A stretch of 64,000 nt of DNA from Durusdinium trenchii (taxonomy: Eukaryota; Sar; Dinophyceae; Suessiales; Symbiodiniaceae). Both the position numbers and the translations under genes were made by a program. Below the pieces are notes generated by a model. The model ran no database searches. It saw only the letters and a list, made by a program, of their open reading frames with translations, and was not told the DNA's origin. The DNA is taken from assembly GCA_963970005.1 (NCBI GenBank), contig CAXAMN010003969.1, positions 23,652 to 87,651 on the forward strand, read 5' to 3'. This document shows positions 9,971-21,945 of this stretch, piece after piece (within the stretch, counting starts at the first letter, position 1; every line of letters begins with the position of its first letter).

Positions 9971-12900
9971 ACATGACAGCGCTACCAGAAAAAGATCAGA
10001 AAAGAACCCTAAAGAACACGGTCAGCCGAATAACGCGTCGAACTGCCCAATTTGCAACATAAAAACCAGTGACAATTGTTTGGTGGATTGTTCACAAAAC
10101 GCAGAGGTCTGAGGATGGACAGAGATGGAAGATGTTTGAGGGTTCCACGGTTCCAAGGATTGAGTTTGTTGTGTGCGAACCAGGCGTTAAAGCGCTCTGA
10201 TGTGCTGAAGCTCCCATGGCCATCGCTCCGGAAACCACCGAAACCCATGACGGAACAGCATCTCATTGAGCAGGTGCCTAGTTACTGTTGGCCAGGTCAA
10301 TTTTCAGATTCGGATCTCAAACTGTTTTTTTGAGACAATCCAAGATTTGATTATGTATATTAATATATCATTTTGGCATTGCAAAATTATGGATGAAGAG
10401 ATAACTTTTCACGTGTGTCCTAAGGAGTGGGACTCCCTGTCCAAGAAGCGCTTTAGCCCGGGTCGTTTGCACAGCATTTGGCATGACCTGGATGGCCAGA
10501 CACGTCGCCGCTACCGGCAGCTCTCAACCCGAGCGGAGGAGGCAACCGGTGCAGCGTTTGATGTCAAGACTGAGAGGAGCACATGCTTACAAGTTGGCAG
10601 AAGGAGGATTGATTAGTGTTGCCAATTGCGAGAATCCAATTGCTGAGAGCGCAATCAGCTGGGCCACCGCTTTTAGCTCCATTGCGAGTATTTGTTGTGG
10701 GCATGCTTGTCCGTAGACCTCTTCAAACTTTCCTAATCAGTCTGTACTTTGTATTGACAACTTTTTGCTGTACACTTTTACAACTGTAGTAGAGTTCAGT
10801 TTTCTCACCTCCTTGTTGTTGCTTTGTTTAACTCTTCCATGTCTTTATTTCAGACACTGTTTGAAAGTGGGTCTCAATTGACTCAATGCCCTGGGACAAG
10901 TTTGACCATGCTTTGCATTTGCAAATCCTCCCATCCTTGCTGGTTGCAGGTTTACCAGCAGATGCTGCTATCCAGATTTCGCGTGTTCAGCGTGCTGAAG
11001 GTCCTGTTGTGGGGTACCCAACAGTCCAGAGCAAAAACAATTGCGAAAACTGCCTTCTCAAAAATTGCCCGATTCTGGAAAGGATAAATTGAGAGATTGG
11101 TTCTGAGTAGCAGAAAGTGGACATATGTGGACCATGTACGCAAGGTTCATTTAGATGCATGAACTCATGACAGCTAATGTTGTGTCAATCCTGACTCCAG
11201 GAGCTGATTGACTTAGCTCCAGGCCCAGCACTAAATGGCTACTTTCTCTACATGCAGATGCATGGCAGCAGCGAACCGTAGAAGCATCGTCACAGAAAAG
11301 GCTTTGAAGTTGCACCTCAGGTACCTGAAGCAAACTGATTCCTCTGGAGCCAAAAGTCGATAAGCATATGAAAACAAACATGATCAAACACCTCGTAATA
11401 GACAGCGTTTGTGGCTTCGTTGGGTAAAGAGATTTGCTGGCATGTACAGTCTACAAGTAACAGTTCACATCCACAGAAACGATTGACTTTTCCTGCGCCC
11501 AAGGAAATCCAAGCAAGAGAAGACGCTGCCACCCTGGAGTGAAGCGAAGGAGGACAGACCCTCCACAGACGATTGGGATTCGCACATTTCGCTTTCATGC
11601 GAAAGCTTCACGATCTGAGACGAAAGCTTCAAGGAGTTCGATCAGCTGGCGATGGTTGAGAACGCGAAGCTCAAAGATCAGCAGAAGCTATGGATAGAGG
11701 CGCCTAATCGACACCAAAGCAAATGACTGCAACTGAAAGCATGAAGGAGGCAACATTGCCAGACATCCTCATGTAGCAGCAGCCCGAGACTGTTTGAAAC
11801 TGTTTAACATCTTGAAAGGTTTCACAGACTCTTCTGCTGGAGAAAATAGGATTTGAATCACGTTGCAGTGCCACCGCTCTTGACGATCATCCAATGACTT
11901 CACCCAGCCAGGTGTGCCTAGGCGGGGGGTGGACGCTTGAAAGAAGTGTTTTCTTCCCACGCAGCGCGCTGAAGTGCCCCACGGCCTGGCTTAAGGATAG
12001 CTTTTGTTTCTTCCATGTTCACATTTTCAGGTGTAAGAGGGGGTCGCATGGTACACTGTCACACTGACCATGAGGCGGTAAAGATTTGATGCAAAGCTCT
12101 CACCAGGTTGTGTGGTACCACATGACTAAAGGGCAGCAATTGACTTGATTTTCGTGTTAGTTTTGGTTGAGAGTCACTGGCAACCGATCTTGTGGGCTTA
12201 GGCATGCTGACGCTGCTACTTTGTCACAAGCGAAGCACATTATCATGTGCCAAAGATATCTCTCACCATGTCTGGCTGGAGCACATCTTTCCTTTCATCC
12301 CTTGCTTCTTGGAGGCATTTGCAGAGCGGGAGCAAGAAGGGGGGTGGATAAGCCTTAGAGCACTAGAATTGATCACTTGCCTCAACATTGACTCTGTAGA
12401 ATGCGGCAGCAGACTTGTCCCGAAAATGTGGGTCAGTTCAGTGGCAGTGTTGCTCATCATGAGTTGATCTAGGGAGCACCATATGTCCGGTGCACGCAGT
12501 CACATTGATCTCCAGCGGATCCTCAAGTCTTGAAGTTTCCTCCAAAGAAGTGCTCACGGTGCTTCATGGTCATGGTTAGCCAGCATGATCCACAGAAGTG
12601 GGGGTGAACTTGACTATTAGGTATCCAGCTTCATATGCAACGCAAAGAATTGACCAGCACTTATACACTTATATAAAAACATGTAATGTATGTATATTTT
12701 GGATTCTGGATGTGGAGAAGGTGCCTTTTCTGCTTGCCAAGGCTACTGGTTTGCCAAAGTCACCTGAGCGGAGTCGAGGGCCTATTGCAAATTGGACGCG
12801 CGCGAAAGTGCGGCGCTCCAAGGAAAGCTGGAAAGCTAAAGAACTCAGTGGCTCAAAAAGGGGCTGGTGGCACCGGTGGGGGTGACACAAAGACCGTTGC

Positions 12901-13060
12901 CCTTGTCAACGTCGCTTGAAGCGCGCGAAATGCGGTCTTCGGGATTTGATCTAAGGAACCACCTGAGTGCAGAAGGCCTCCGGAAGGTGCGCTTGTGGAT
13001 GGAAAACGCACAGACTTACATAGGACCGTTGGCCTTGCTTAAAGTAGGTACTCAAACTAT
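9971..13060. other. Host sequence, no assigned gene
   Basis: Several open stretches (10266-10616, 10886-11092, 12686-12919) lie between plausible AG acceptors and are probably exon fragments or chance. None shows a known domain. Confidence 0.25.
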
Positions 13061-13075
13061 CTCAAACTTTCAGCC

Positions 13076-13255
13076 ATGTCTCAAGCAACTCTTCACAAAA
13101 TGGTCACGTCTCGCTTTGAGAACTCGTGTCCAAAAAAGGTCTTGGAGCTGTGCTCGCGGTGTGAGAACTTGCGGATTCTGAAGCTCTACAAGAACGTCCA
13201 CCCCTCAAGCCGATGCACAGACTGCAAGGGGTTGTACCTGGTTGAAGTCTCAAGA
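13076..13255 (+). CDS. Candidate exon with paired CxxC motifs
   Basis: A 60-codon open stretch follows 'ctttcag'. It begins MSQATLHKMVTSRF and holds CSRC and, about 20 residues on, CTDC. Two CxxC pairs at this spacing would suit a small zinc-binding knuckle. The codons between (ENLRILKLYKNVHPSS) are basic. No family is recognised, and exon limits are guesses; the frame stays open to 13543. Confidence 0.28.
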
Positions 13256-13715
13256 ACCCAAGGTTTCCCAAGTTTTTATTGCTCAAAGACTAGTCCAATT
13301 CCTTCCATCCTAAGGATATCAATGATGATGCTGCTCAGGAGCCGCCTTGATGGAGCAATCTCATGTTTTTGCCGGAGATTTTCACAATTTTTGACCCGGA
13401 TGAACATGACCATGCTGGATTTATTAACAGCAGTCTACTGTCTACTGTCTATTGTAACATTTTCAGCCAAAGTTAAGCATTCTTTGCAGCATTCCTTTGG
13501 TTTCGCGGAGAGGCATGTGATTCTCAAGAGAAATAGTGTGTAGCTTCAATGTTCGAACCTGTGATCTTTGCTTGCTGATTGCCACAACGACCATGCAACC
13601 TCTCAAGACTAATCGCTCGGCTCATTTCTCCCGCTCGCACCAGACGCTGGGCCGATTTGTGCAGCGCTGCTATTCTCTCGAGGCCCTGGGTGCGGAAAGC
13701 AAGGAACGTAGCTTC

Positions 13716-13855
13716 TTGTTACTAGTAGTAAGGCCAGGATTTACTAGTGGCGTCCTTGCTCCTAGTAGCGATGCCAGCAGCCCCTAGTAGCTTCTTGTTC
13801 CTAGTAGCGATGCCCTTTGTTCCTAGTCCTAGTAGCTTCGTTTGTTTCTATGCCG
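13716..13855 (+). repeat. CTAGTAGC-family repeat cluster
   Basis: Four or five partial copies of a unit built on CTAGTAGCGATGCCAGGAGC and 'cttcttgttcctagtagc'. The same family occurs at 13973, 16955, 20072, 22272, 27382 and 48290, in both orientations. Confidence 0.75.
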
Positions 13856-13972
13856 AGTCTCTTTAAAGTGAAAGAGAATCCAAGCGATAGACAAGAGATC
13901 TCAGTCGTTCGAACAAAGCAGGGCAAGATGGAGCTACAATTGTATTGCAAGTCTCAGAGGCTTGCATTGGTT

Positions 13973-14075
13973 TTCACTCCTAGGAGCAAGGACGCTACTA
14001 GGGGCTCCTGGCCGTACTACTAGGAGAAAGTACCTACTAGGAACAAGAAGCTACTGGTCCCCAGGAGCTTCATTT
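13973..14075 (-). repeat. CTAGTAGC-family repeat, inverted orientation
   Basis: 'tcactcctaggagcaaggac' and 'gctactaggggctcctgg' are the reverse complement of the family unit, followed by 'gtacctactaggaacaagaa'. Together with the cluster at 13716 it forms a loose inverted arrangement. Confidence 0.7.
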
Positions 14076-16775
14076 GTCGCACAACCGCTTCACTGCCTCT
14101 TGTTCAATATTGGACAAGTGGGAGTGGTTTTTGGAGGCACGTGTGGCTTGAGTGGCGGTGCCTTGAGGCATCGGGAAGGGATGGATCGGGATACGACGAT
14201 TCATTGAAGCGCTCCAAAGCGATCCTCAAGCTGCTTTCTGTGCTTCAACCCTGGGAGCCTTACACTGGCAGCACAGCTGAGGAACGTGGCGTTGAGATGC
14301 TGGTGAAAGCTGCGCAGGAGGACTGGGGGTCAGTTAGGGGTAGCAACCCCGCAGTCTACTGAGTCTACTCTACTCATCAATTTCTCAGATTGTCTGATGT
14401 TCACACAGACGTGTTTGGAACTGTCAGGCACGATACAAGGTGGATGGGGGTGCCCCCCATGTGGGTTCGCCTCGAGCAGAATGAAGTGAGCAATCCAGAC
14501 AAGGCTCAAGGGAGAAGAGCTTTGGAAGATGTGCCATTTTTTGGAGAAAGTCATACAGACATTCTGACATGCATCTGACTCTGACATGTGGTGCTGAACT
14601 CCGTATCCAACTTGATCTCCAAGCAGCATGGTCGTGTTTGGATTCAAGATGCACAACATTCGCCTTTTTGGAACCCACGCCACCAGCTATCATCCAAAAT
14701 CATCCTCCGCTTTTGGTGGAGAAGCGTTTCTGCACAGAACCCAACAGATACCGGACCCGGGCCTGGGGACATCCATCAACCATGACTCTGTTGTTTACAC
14801 ATCCTTTATTCCCGCTTCCCTCGAGTCATAAGAGCAACCCCTGGCATTTTCCGCAGCGAGTCAGCCTGGCAGGTCTTGGGTGATCTGCAGAACCGATACA
14901 GTGTAGGGATGCTCAAATCTATCAGTCCCAGAGTCAACTCAATTTGTCAGATGCTCTGACGATCTATGACCCCCTTGCTTTGTTCACCTTGCTGCTCGCC
15001 AAGCTTCTCCACTCTTTTTAGGGAGAGTGGTTTACATTGGGTCTACATGCTTTTGCTGCAGGCTAAAGTAGTATTTTCTCCATGCTGATATTCCAAGGTG
15101 AACTCCGTGAAGCAACACATTCAGAAGCAAAACAATGAAAGGGCAGATTGTCTGACGGGTCGCAGCACAGGTTTGCGCCAAGAGCAGCCGGAACAAGTGC
15201 TCCAATCGGGCGTGCATTTACAACTGCAAGGCAGGACAGTAGGACAGCCTCGTGGCAGCCGTGTTTTGGCCCAAATCTTCGACACCAACAGAATCAGAAG
15301 GTTTGCGCAGTGACCGAGTGAGATGCTGGCATACATTTGCACTTGCTTCTACAACGAAGTCGCTACAGAACTTTTGATTGAGAGAGGAAATCACAGCTTT
15401 TGCAAGACCCAACCCAGAAGTAAGCCTTGAAGGGATGTCCATCGCAATGTAGGGTAGTGCCCTCTTGAACTTGATTGCCTCTCCGTGCCCTGCTTGGCCC
15501 TTTCTAGAGCTCAAGGTGCATAAGCCTGCACCTTTGATCCAGATATTTGAGAAAGCCCCTTATTTACAAGTGGTAGTAGCGATGTCCTGCACAAGCTTCG
15601 AGCCACAATGCGGGGATGCCCAGTGCCAAGTGCCAATGATCCAAGGTGGCCCGAGGTGAAATAAAGAGAGTTAGTTGATTGTACATCTGAGGCGTATAGA
15701 GGTTGTGCCAGTTTTTTGACTTGAGGAGACATTGCACATCATACGAATGTGTGAGAGCTCGATTCCTATCGCACGTCTCGGAAGGATGGACTCCTCCAAA
15801 CCTTTAGGGACAATTCACCATGCGTTGGGTCTTGACCTATTCCATAGTCATTGAAAGAAGGCAAGGGCATCCTTAATAAGGCACGCTTGAAGGGGACTTC
15901 ATCCCAGATGACCTTACCTTCTATATATAAGTATACAACTTTTGAATCTTGATGGTCTTTGATTGATGTAACACCTTCTACCTGGACCTAGCCACTGCCA
16001 TGCGTTGTATGCTACTGCATTTCATGGCTGCCTACCGTTAGGTGATCGGGACTTGAGTGCGTCATCGAGTGGGGCCGCTTGCCGCAGCGATCCTCCGGAA
16101 GAGGCAGAACAGTCAAGATGCTACGCAACACCAGCAGTTTTCATCAGTTTTCCACTTCCATGTTTGTTAGAGGGAGGATGCATGTTTCTTTTCAGTATCC
16201 TTGACTTCGCTTTAGTTGCAAGCTTTCAAGACTCGCTGCTTGGCAGGAGGAAGATCGCTTGTCGACGGCGGCACCCTCCATTTGTGAGGCCCGACACTGG
16301 TTGCAGCGCAAATCGTGTTTGCATTCATGTTGGAAACTCGACATGATCGATGCTTACAAAGACGCCACATGCATTCTTGCAACGAACAAGTCGGCACATC
16401 ACGACAAGCAAATCTGGAAGAGTGACAACTGGATGTTCGCTGCATCAAACTGTATTTGTTTGGTGGTGCTTTTCAGGAGGCAACGACCAGCAACTCGGCT
16501 TTAGGTCACCTATATAGAGTTTTTCAATCTTCGCAGATGCCGCACTAAGTACCTCATACCATACTGTTGTCGACTATATATATATAGTAGAACCCACCAT
16601 TGGACCATGAACCACGTTCCCTTCATTTGGATCAGTGAGAACGCTGACTCTAGACAGCCACACATCCTGAGTCATTGCACCTAAAAATGACAGACATCAG
16701 GTCAGTCAAAAGGCAAGCCAATTGCCCACGACTGTTGGAGATTGCACAAATTTTGAGTGATGCTCAACCCTTTAA
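14076..16775. other. Host sequence, no assigned gene
   Basis: Open stretches at 14588-14831, 15098-15313 and 16259-16504 carry no domain I recognise. A short AT run lies near 16575. Probably introns with a few exons. Confidence 0.25.
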
Positions 16776-16934
16776 GGGTGGGCCGACATGCTTGACAGCC
16801 ACAAGCGTTGGGCGGACCTCATTGACTCTGACGAGGAGGACCGCTTTTTTGACCAGCTGAATCAGCTGACAGTTCGTTCCATTTTGGAGAATGCTGGTTT
16901 TTGCAAAAGTATTGTGGCTTCAACGAAGCAATAG
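16776..16934 (+). CDS. Candidate terminal exon with two WAD modules
   Basis: After 'ctttaag' the frame reads GWADMLDSHKRWADLIDSDE and then EDRFFDQLNQLTVRSILENA, ending at TAG 16932. Two W-A-D-[ML]-x-D-S units lie 11 residues apart, and a related unit is found in the next candidate exon at 17471. The residues are acidic with basic patches. I recall 'RWADLxDSDE' as a recurrent phrase in predicted dinoflagellate proteins, but I cannot check this here. Exon start is inferred from the AG; the function is unknown. Confidence 0.4.
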   Translation, partial: GWADMLDSHKRWADLIDSDEEDRFFDQLNQLTVRSILENAGFCKSIVASTKQ

Positions 16935-17470
16935 TCACTAGTCACCTTAGTGCATACAACTGATGACTAGTAGCCCCTAGTATGGAACATTTGGTCGAAT
17001 CACTTGAATCATTGCTGTCCTGCTCCAACGGAGCAGGATCTCAAATGCGTCCCCCCCGGTGCAGTCAACGAAGGCAAAATATGGCTGCGGCAAACGGCGA
17101 ACAGCGGGCCTCTACTGTAATTTGCATTGTGTTCCAGCCAGTTCATCTCTTTGGTTGTGCTGATTGGGGAAATCAGCTGCAAGATCGGTTGAATGCTTGG
17201 ATGATGTTTTTACTGTACTGTGTGTTTGTGCGTCCTGCTACGTGCAGCGTGCTTGAATCTGAGTTGTTGTTTTTGTGTTTCATGTCTTCAGACACGCGAA
17301 GCAAAACAGACGGACTTTGTGCACACCAAAAGCAGACTGAGAGACTGCGCACCGTAGACTCATAAGTCGATCTTTTGGCCACACCTAGCGATCCAGACAA
17401 GCTAGACTAGCCAAAGTCACAAGTTACCTTTTCTTGATCAGGCTTGGCTCATGTTTTGTCAGACTGTCAG

Positions 17471-17581
17471 GCCAAAAAGCGCTGGGCTGATCTGGCAGAT
17501 GAGTCAGATGAGTTGGATGGTGCGGACAACTGTGTCTTGTTCGGCCTCAAAAACGCTTTCCAAGACAGTTATCAGAAGTGA
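17471..17581 (+). CDS. Candidate exon with RWADLADESDE module
   Basis: Directly after 'gtcag' the frame reads AKKRWADLADESDELDGADN and ends after 36 codons at TGA 17579. The RWADL core matches the exon at 16776, which suggests duplicated exons of one gene. It may instead splice out before the stop, towards the acidic piece at 17658. Confidence 0.4.
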   Translation, partial: AKKRWADLADESDELDGADNCVLFGLKNAFQDSYQK

Positions 17582-17657
17582 TACTTTCCTACTTAGCTAC
17601 TTGCAAATCAGGTGTGACAGTTCTGCGCACTGATGTCCAAGTGCCACATCCTTGCAG

Positions 17658-17728
17658 GGACAGTCTCAACTCAAAGCCCTGATGAACCCGAGACCGAAGA
17701 GCCTGAAACAGGTCGGCGCCGTCATTCT
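17658..17728 (+). CDS. Candidate acidic exon (PDEPETEEPE)
   Basis: After 'cttgcag' the frame reads TVSTQSPDEPETEEPETGRR and ends a few codons later at TGA. Its acidic, proline-rich composition suits the C-terminal tail of the same gene as the two WAD exons upstream. Support is composition and the AG acceptor only. Confidence 0.3.
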
Positions 17729-17861
17729 TGATTCTTCGGTCATCGGAAGTGTTTTTTCTTCGTTTAGGAGTTTGGACAAGTGTATCATGTCTGGATCTTC
17801 GACAACCCATGCAGAACAGTGAACCAGCGAGATTACACCAGATTGATACGTTAGAAATTAG

Positions 17862-17893
17862 TATATATATATATATATATATAAATGTATATA
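17862..17893. repeat. (AT)n microsatellite
   Basis: About ten AT units, followed by 'aatgtatataagg'. Confidence 0.9.
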
Positions 17894-18620
17894 AGGTACG
17901 CTGAAAATGTATTGGAAAAGGCAGCTCCTTTTGGATGTCCCGTTGATTTGTGGAAGTTCTTCAAACCCTGGGACTCACAAAAATCATCAAAAAAGCGAGA
18001 ACCTATGTCTGTGACTTACTATACTTTGGAATTCTGGCCGCGTGTGGATGCTTGAACAATAGCCCAGACTTGCACCAGGATGCCTCAGGAAGCCATTTGC
18101 CCAGTCTAAGGCCCAAAAACTTCAGTGACATCCGCGTCCTTGCATTCGCGAGGGAAAGCCTAGCTGGAACACCCAACCCTTGTAAAACGATAGGGGACTC
18201 GTCCATCCCTAGATGAGAAGAGGTAATGTACTGTAAGTAATTTTGATCGTGGCTCCTTACTCGCATTCGAGACACCAGGACACTTTGCTTCCACGCCGAG
18301 TGCTGGGTATGACACCGGCGATGCCTCGAGTCACTTGGGCGAGTGCTGTGCGTGATTTACAGTAGCCATAAGATCAGGCTCACAAAGAAATTGATGCATG
18401 TGATTCCGCTTGATGCTTTGTAAATCTTTGTAATGTGATTGAACAAACAACACATATCAAGACATGAATACAAAAGAATTATACAAGCAGTTCCCGGGCA
18501 AGCCGGCGGCGGAAGTACAATTTGACCTATAGCTCTGCATCCGGAGTGTCCTTTCGCACATGCCCTGCGGACCCCCCATTTTTCCGGCCCGCAACGATGG
18601 GGTCTAGCTCCAGTTAGCTC
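17894..18620. other. No recognisable gene
   Basis: No repeats or domain-like reading frames were seen. Confidence 0.3.
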
Positions 18621-18627
18621 TAGCTCC

Positions 18628-19046
18628 AACCAGACATGAAAGTGCCATTTACATTGCGGGAACGATCCTGAAGTTGCAAAACGCAATGAAATTCCAGCGA
18701 CAACTCATCCACCAGCAACACTTGCAGTCACATTTACAGTGCAGAAACCATCCAGGAGTTGCAAAACGCAGTGGAAGTCCATCAACAGCACGTACACAAG
18801 AAACATGTGAAAGCTCTAGTTACAATGGAGGGACGATTCGAGCATGATCCGAGCATGATCCGAGCATGACGCGAGACCGTCCGGAAACCGTCGTTCCGCA
18901 CAGCTTGACTTTCCAGGTTCGGGGCCACCCTTTGTATAGAACAACACAACATTTCGTGCATCCGCTTTCTCTCAAAAGCGTTTTTTTGCGCAAAAACTCT
19001 TTTTTTTACGAGACTTCCTTCCAAAGTGCATGTTGAAGACCCGCAA
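18628..19046. repeat. Duplicated 400-base unit, copy A
   Basis: The unit runs from 'catgaaagtgccatttacat' through 'gcgggaacgatcctgaagtt', 'acaactcatccacca', 'gaggaacgattcgagcatg'-like phrases and 'cgacttccttc' to 'gcatgttgaagacc'. It recurs at 19178-19565 with about 90 percent identity by eye. A third partial start lies at 19108-19167, next to an N gap. Confidence 0.8.
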
Positions 19047-19167
19047 AGCGAAGCAATTCTGCGAGACGCCCTCTAAAATTGTGACTGGAAGACTCATGAT
19101 CCAACCAGAAATGAAAGTGCCATTTACATTGCGGGAACGATCCTGAAGTTGCAGAATGCAATGGAAG

Positions 19168-19177
19168 NNNNNNNNNN
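19168..19177. other. Assembly gap (10 N)
   Basis: The gap sits between two copies of the same repeat start (gaaagtgccatttac...cctgaagttgca). Tandem repetition is therefore the likely cause of the gap, and its true length is unknown. Confidence 0.95.
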
Positions 19178-19565
19178 CATGAAAGTGCCATTTACTTTGC
19201 GGGAACGATCCTGAAGTTGCAAAACACAATGAAATTCGAGCGACAACTCATCCACCAACAACACTTAAGACTTGCAGTCACATTTACAGTCCGGAAACCA
19301 TCCAGGAGTTGCAAAACGCAATGGAACTCGATCAACAGCACGTACACAAGAAGCAGGTGAAAACTCTAGCTACAATGGAGGGACGATTCGAGCATGATCC
19401 GAGCATGGTGCGAGACCGTTCGGCAACCGTCGTTCCGCAGAGCTTGACTTGCCAGGTTCGGAGCCACCCTTTGTAGCTGTATGGAAAAACACAACATTGC
19501 GTGCGTCCGCTATCTCTCAAAAACGCATTTTGCACGAGACTTCCTTCTAAAATGCATGTTGAAGA
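19178..19565. repeat. Duplicated 400-base unit, copy B
   Basis: Second copy of the unit at 18628, in the same orientation. It lacks one of the two 'gagcatgatcc' sub-repeats and shows scattered substitutions. Confidence 0.8.
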
Positions 19566-19567
19566 GT

Positions 19568-19745
19568 GGACCTAGAGCTAACTAGAGCGAGACCCACCTG
19601 GAGCTAAAACAAGCCAGAACTAGAGCTAACTGGAGTTAGAGCCGACTAAAACTAGAGCTGACTGGAACTAAAGCTGACTAGAGCTAGAGCTACCTGGAGC
19701 TAGAGAGCTGACTGGAACTAAAGTTAACTAGAGGTAGAGCTGACG
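19568..19745. repeat. CTAGAGCTAACTGGA tandem array
   Basis: About twelve imperfect 12-18 base units of 'ctagagctgactggaacta' type. It adjoins the duplicated unit and is spaced like a minisatellite. A short run of the same phrase occurs at 18602-18630. Confidence 0.8.
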
Positions 19746-19812
19746 AAAGTCCGTGACACGGAAGTTTTGCACCCTAAACTTCTTTTGATAAGTACGCATC
19801 TGTTTTTTTGAG

Positions 19813-20060
19813 ATGCCCCCTAAAAAACCAGTCACTCGGAGTGGACCAAACACCAGTGGCACCAGTGGCCTTGCCCAGAACTTGTCCAAAGCGAGACAGA
19901 CTCCCAAGGCTGGAGGCCGAAACGGTCCGGGAAGAGTGCCGGAAAAGGCCACGGTGCCAGCACTTCCTACAGTCAGCATGTGCCCTGGCTGCATTGGCCC
20001 TCCAATCGTCACAGATCCTTTGGTCGGTACTAGGTGGAGGCCATCGCTATTAGGTTTCAG
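19813..20060 (+). pseudogene. Possible 5' fragment of a retroelement ORF
   Basis: An ATG opens MPPKKPVTRSGPNTSGTSG, a basic and Ser/Thr/Pro-rich start, and reaches CPGCIGPPI before running into repeat DNA at about 20028. A short basic leader followed by a Cys-x-x-Cys knuckle is common at the start of LINE first ORFs. There is no downstream domain, so this is a guess; it could also be a host exon. Confidence 0.25.
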
Positions 20061-20071
20061 GCCATTATATA

Positions 20072-20146
20072 CTACTAGTAGCAAGAAACTGCTAGTAGCA
20101 AGAAACTGCTAGTAACAAGAAACTGCTACTGTAGTAGTTAGAAACT
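20072..20146. repeat. CTAGTAGCAAGAAACTG tandem repeat
   Basis: Three 17-18 base units (ctagtagcaagaaactg) in a row, then a degenerate one. They share the CTAGTAGC core with the dispersed family. Confidence 0.8.
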
Positions 20147-20757
20147 CTTTAGCTTGCTTTTAAACCACGCCTTTCTCCATGCCTTGGACTGGAGGCGCAT
20201 GGTTCCTGGGGTTCCATGCAATGGCGACCGAGAGAGGAACAGGTGAAACCTTCATACACGGAGGCCCATTGGATGTGCAGCTGTATCGAATTGTTTCCAA
20301 TTGAAGGTTTCATGAGGTTTAGCATGGCATCATTGAGTAAGCCTTTCACTTCCTTGATTATTTTTTTATCTCCCTTTTTGTCTTCGCGTTTGATCTTGGG
20401 TATCTTCTCATTTCTCTTCGTGGCGCCTTGGTTCTTGCCCTGGCTTTGTGATCGTGTCTCTTTCCTTTCTGTCTTTGTCCCAGCACCGACCGTCATCGTT
20501 GCTTAAAGACATGTGGTGAAGTTCTGTTCTACGCATGTGCACAGCTTTCCAGTTGCGGTAGCACAACTTTCATCAAACTTCTAAGAGCGACACCTACTGG
20601 TTGTTATACGGCATTTTCGAGCTGGAAGAGTGTACCGACCGCATTGTTCTGTCTTACCTCCGAAAAGACAGGTGATGGGGATAAGGATAGTTCCGAAGTA
20701 TGATCACCATGAAACAGAACAGAATTGCTCATGGTACTAGTACTTGATGGATTGCAG
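20147..20757. other. No assigned gene
   Basis: A Lys-rich open stretch on the minus strand (20149-20496, containing KNQGATKRNEKIPKIKRE) corresponds to T-rich pyrimidine sequence on the plus strand and is probably an intron tract. Confidence 0.3.
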
Positions 20758-21050
20758 GGCCACCGAAGCTCCAACTGGGGAGGAGGCAAGGGCCGAGCAC
20801 ATCAGCTTCAGAACCAGTGGTGCTTTTGGACTTCCTGTTTCTTTCAATCTGACTGGATGATTTGTACAAGAGCAAGGCAAGCGAGGCAAGCGTGTAGAGA
20901 GCGATGAAGTTGAAGCATCACAATTCTTCCGAGTTCTTCCATTTCTTCCGAGTTTGCCAGACTCTTGGGGTGCTTGGAATGAGCGACCCGAGCGAACCTC
21001 CAAGGGCAAAGGCAAGGGCAAGGGCAACATGGCCTCGGTTCTTTTTTGAA
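20758..21050 (+). CDS. Candidate Lys/Gly-rich exons
   Basis: Two pieces follow AG acceptors. One, from 20758, reads GHRSSNWGGGKGRAHQLQ. The other, from 20960, reads DSWGAWNERPERTSKGKGKG and continues KGNMASVLF to TGA 21047. The run of KG dipeptides and aromatic residues resembles low-complexity RNA-binding tails. A third KG-rich piece is at 21218. The exact splice sites are uncertain. Confidence 0.3.
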
Positions 21051-21217
21051 GTGTTTCAATGTGCTGTGTCAATGCCATGGTGGAAAGGTTTCCACAAGGC
21101 TGCTTGGTTTGGACACTGAGCCTGACCCTTCCTGGGTTGCAGCAGTTTGCAACCGCTGTTCTTATCAATTCTTATACTTCTTCATGCTTTGTCTGAACGA
21201 ACACCTTGTCCAAGAAC

Positions 21218-21353
21218 CAAGGCAAGGGAAAGGCAGCGGGCAAGTCGAGTAACCACTCGGCTTCAAAGTGCCAGTGCCAGCAACTGGGTCGCAGTAAACG
21301 TGGCCGAGCAGGATCAGGAAGGCAATTTAGCTTGGCTCGATTTGTCTGATGAC
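21218..21353 (+). CDS. Candidate Lys/Gly-rich exon
   Basis: After 'cttgtccaag' the frame reads NQGKGKAAGKSSNHSASKCQ, continues through a short Cys/Arg/Gly-rich stretch, and ends at TGA. Composition matches the two upstream pieces, so one gene is possible. No named family. Confidence 0.25.
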
Positions 21354-21945
21354 ATTAAGGACCATTGACAGGTGTCACTTTGTTGCGTGAATTTGGCGTT
21401 TTCTTTGCTGTTCTCCCAGGTTCATCATCGGGATTGAGGAAGAGTCTCGCTTTCGTGTTTGCCGGCGTCTCCTTGGACCAGCAGGCCAACATATGAAGGA
21501 TATTGCTCAGGGCACTGGTGCTCCTTGGCGAACAATCTGACGGAAATCAGATGAGAAGGAAAGGAGGGTCTAACATGTTCTAACCAACATAAAGGTCCGA
21601 ACCTCTAGTTGAGACATCTTAGAGCTGAGAAACTGTGCTCTCAATGTTCAAGGCGAAGCTGCGCTTGCGCGGCCGTGGCTCCAAGTTTCTTGAAGGCCCA
21701 GAGCAAAAGGCGTGGGATGGGCTTGATGGGCCACTGGTTGGACGAAATGCAAAGCTGCTCAGGGCTGAAGAATGAGTCCATCCGGTGCAAAGCCGAAAAA
21801 GTTGTGTGTGGGAAGATTCAACCATCCTGTCGTCAAACACAAGCAGTACAACTACGACTGCATACAATTCACTGTTTTTAGATCTTGTTCTTATTAATAT
21901 GATAGACAATTATAACATAACACGATGGAATAATATGTATTTATG
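21354..21945. other. No recognisable gene
   Basis: Short ORFs only. Confidence 0.3.

Noticed and set aside
20149..20496. Lys-rich minus-strand ORF of 115 codons
   Set aside because: It mirrors a T-rich pyrimidine tract typical of an intron, and no domain is present.
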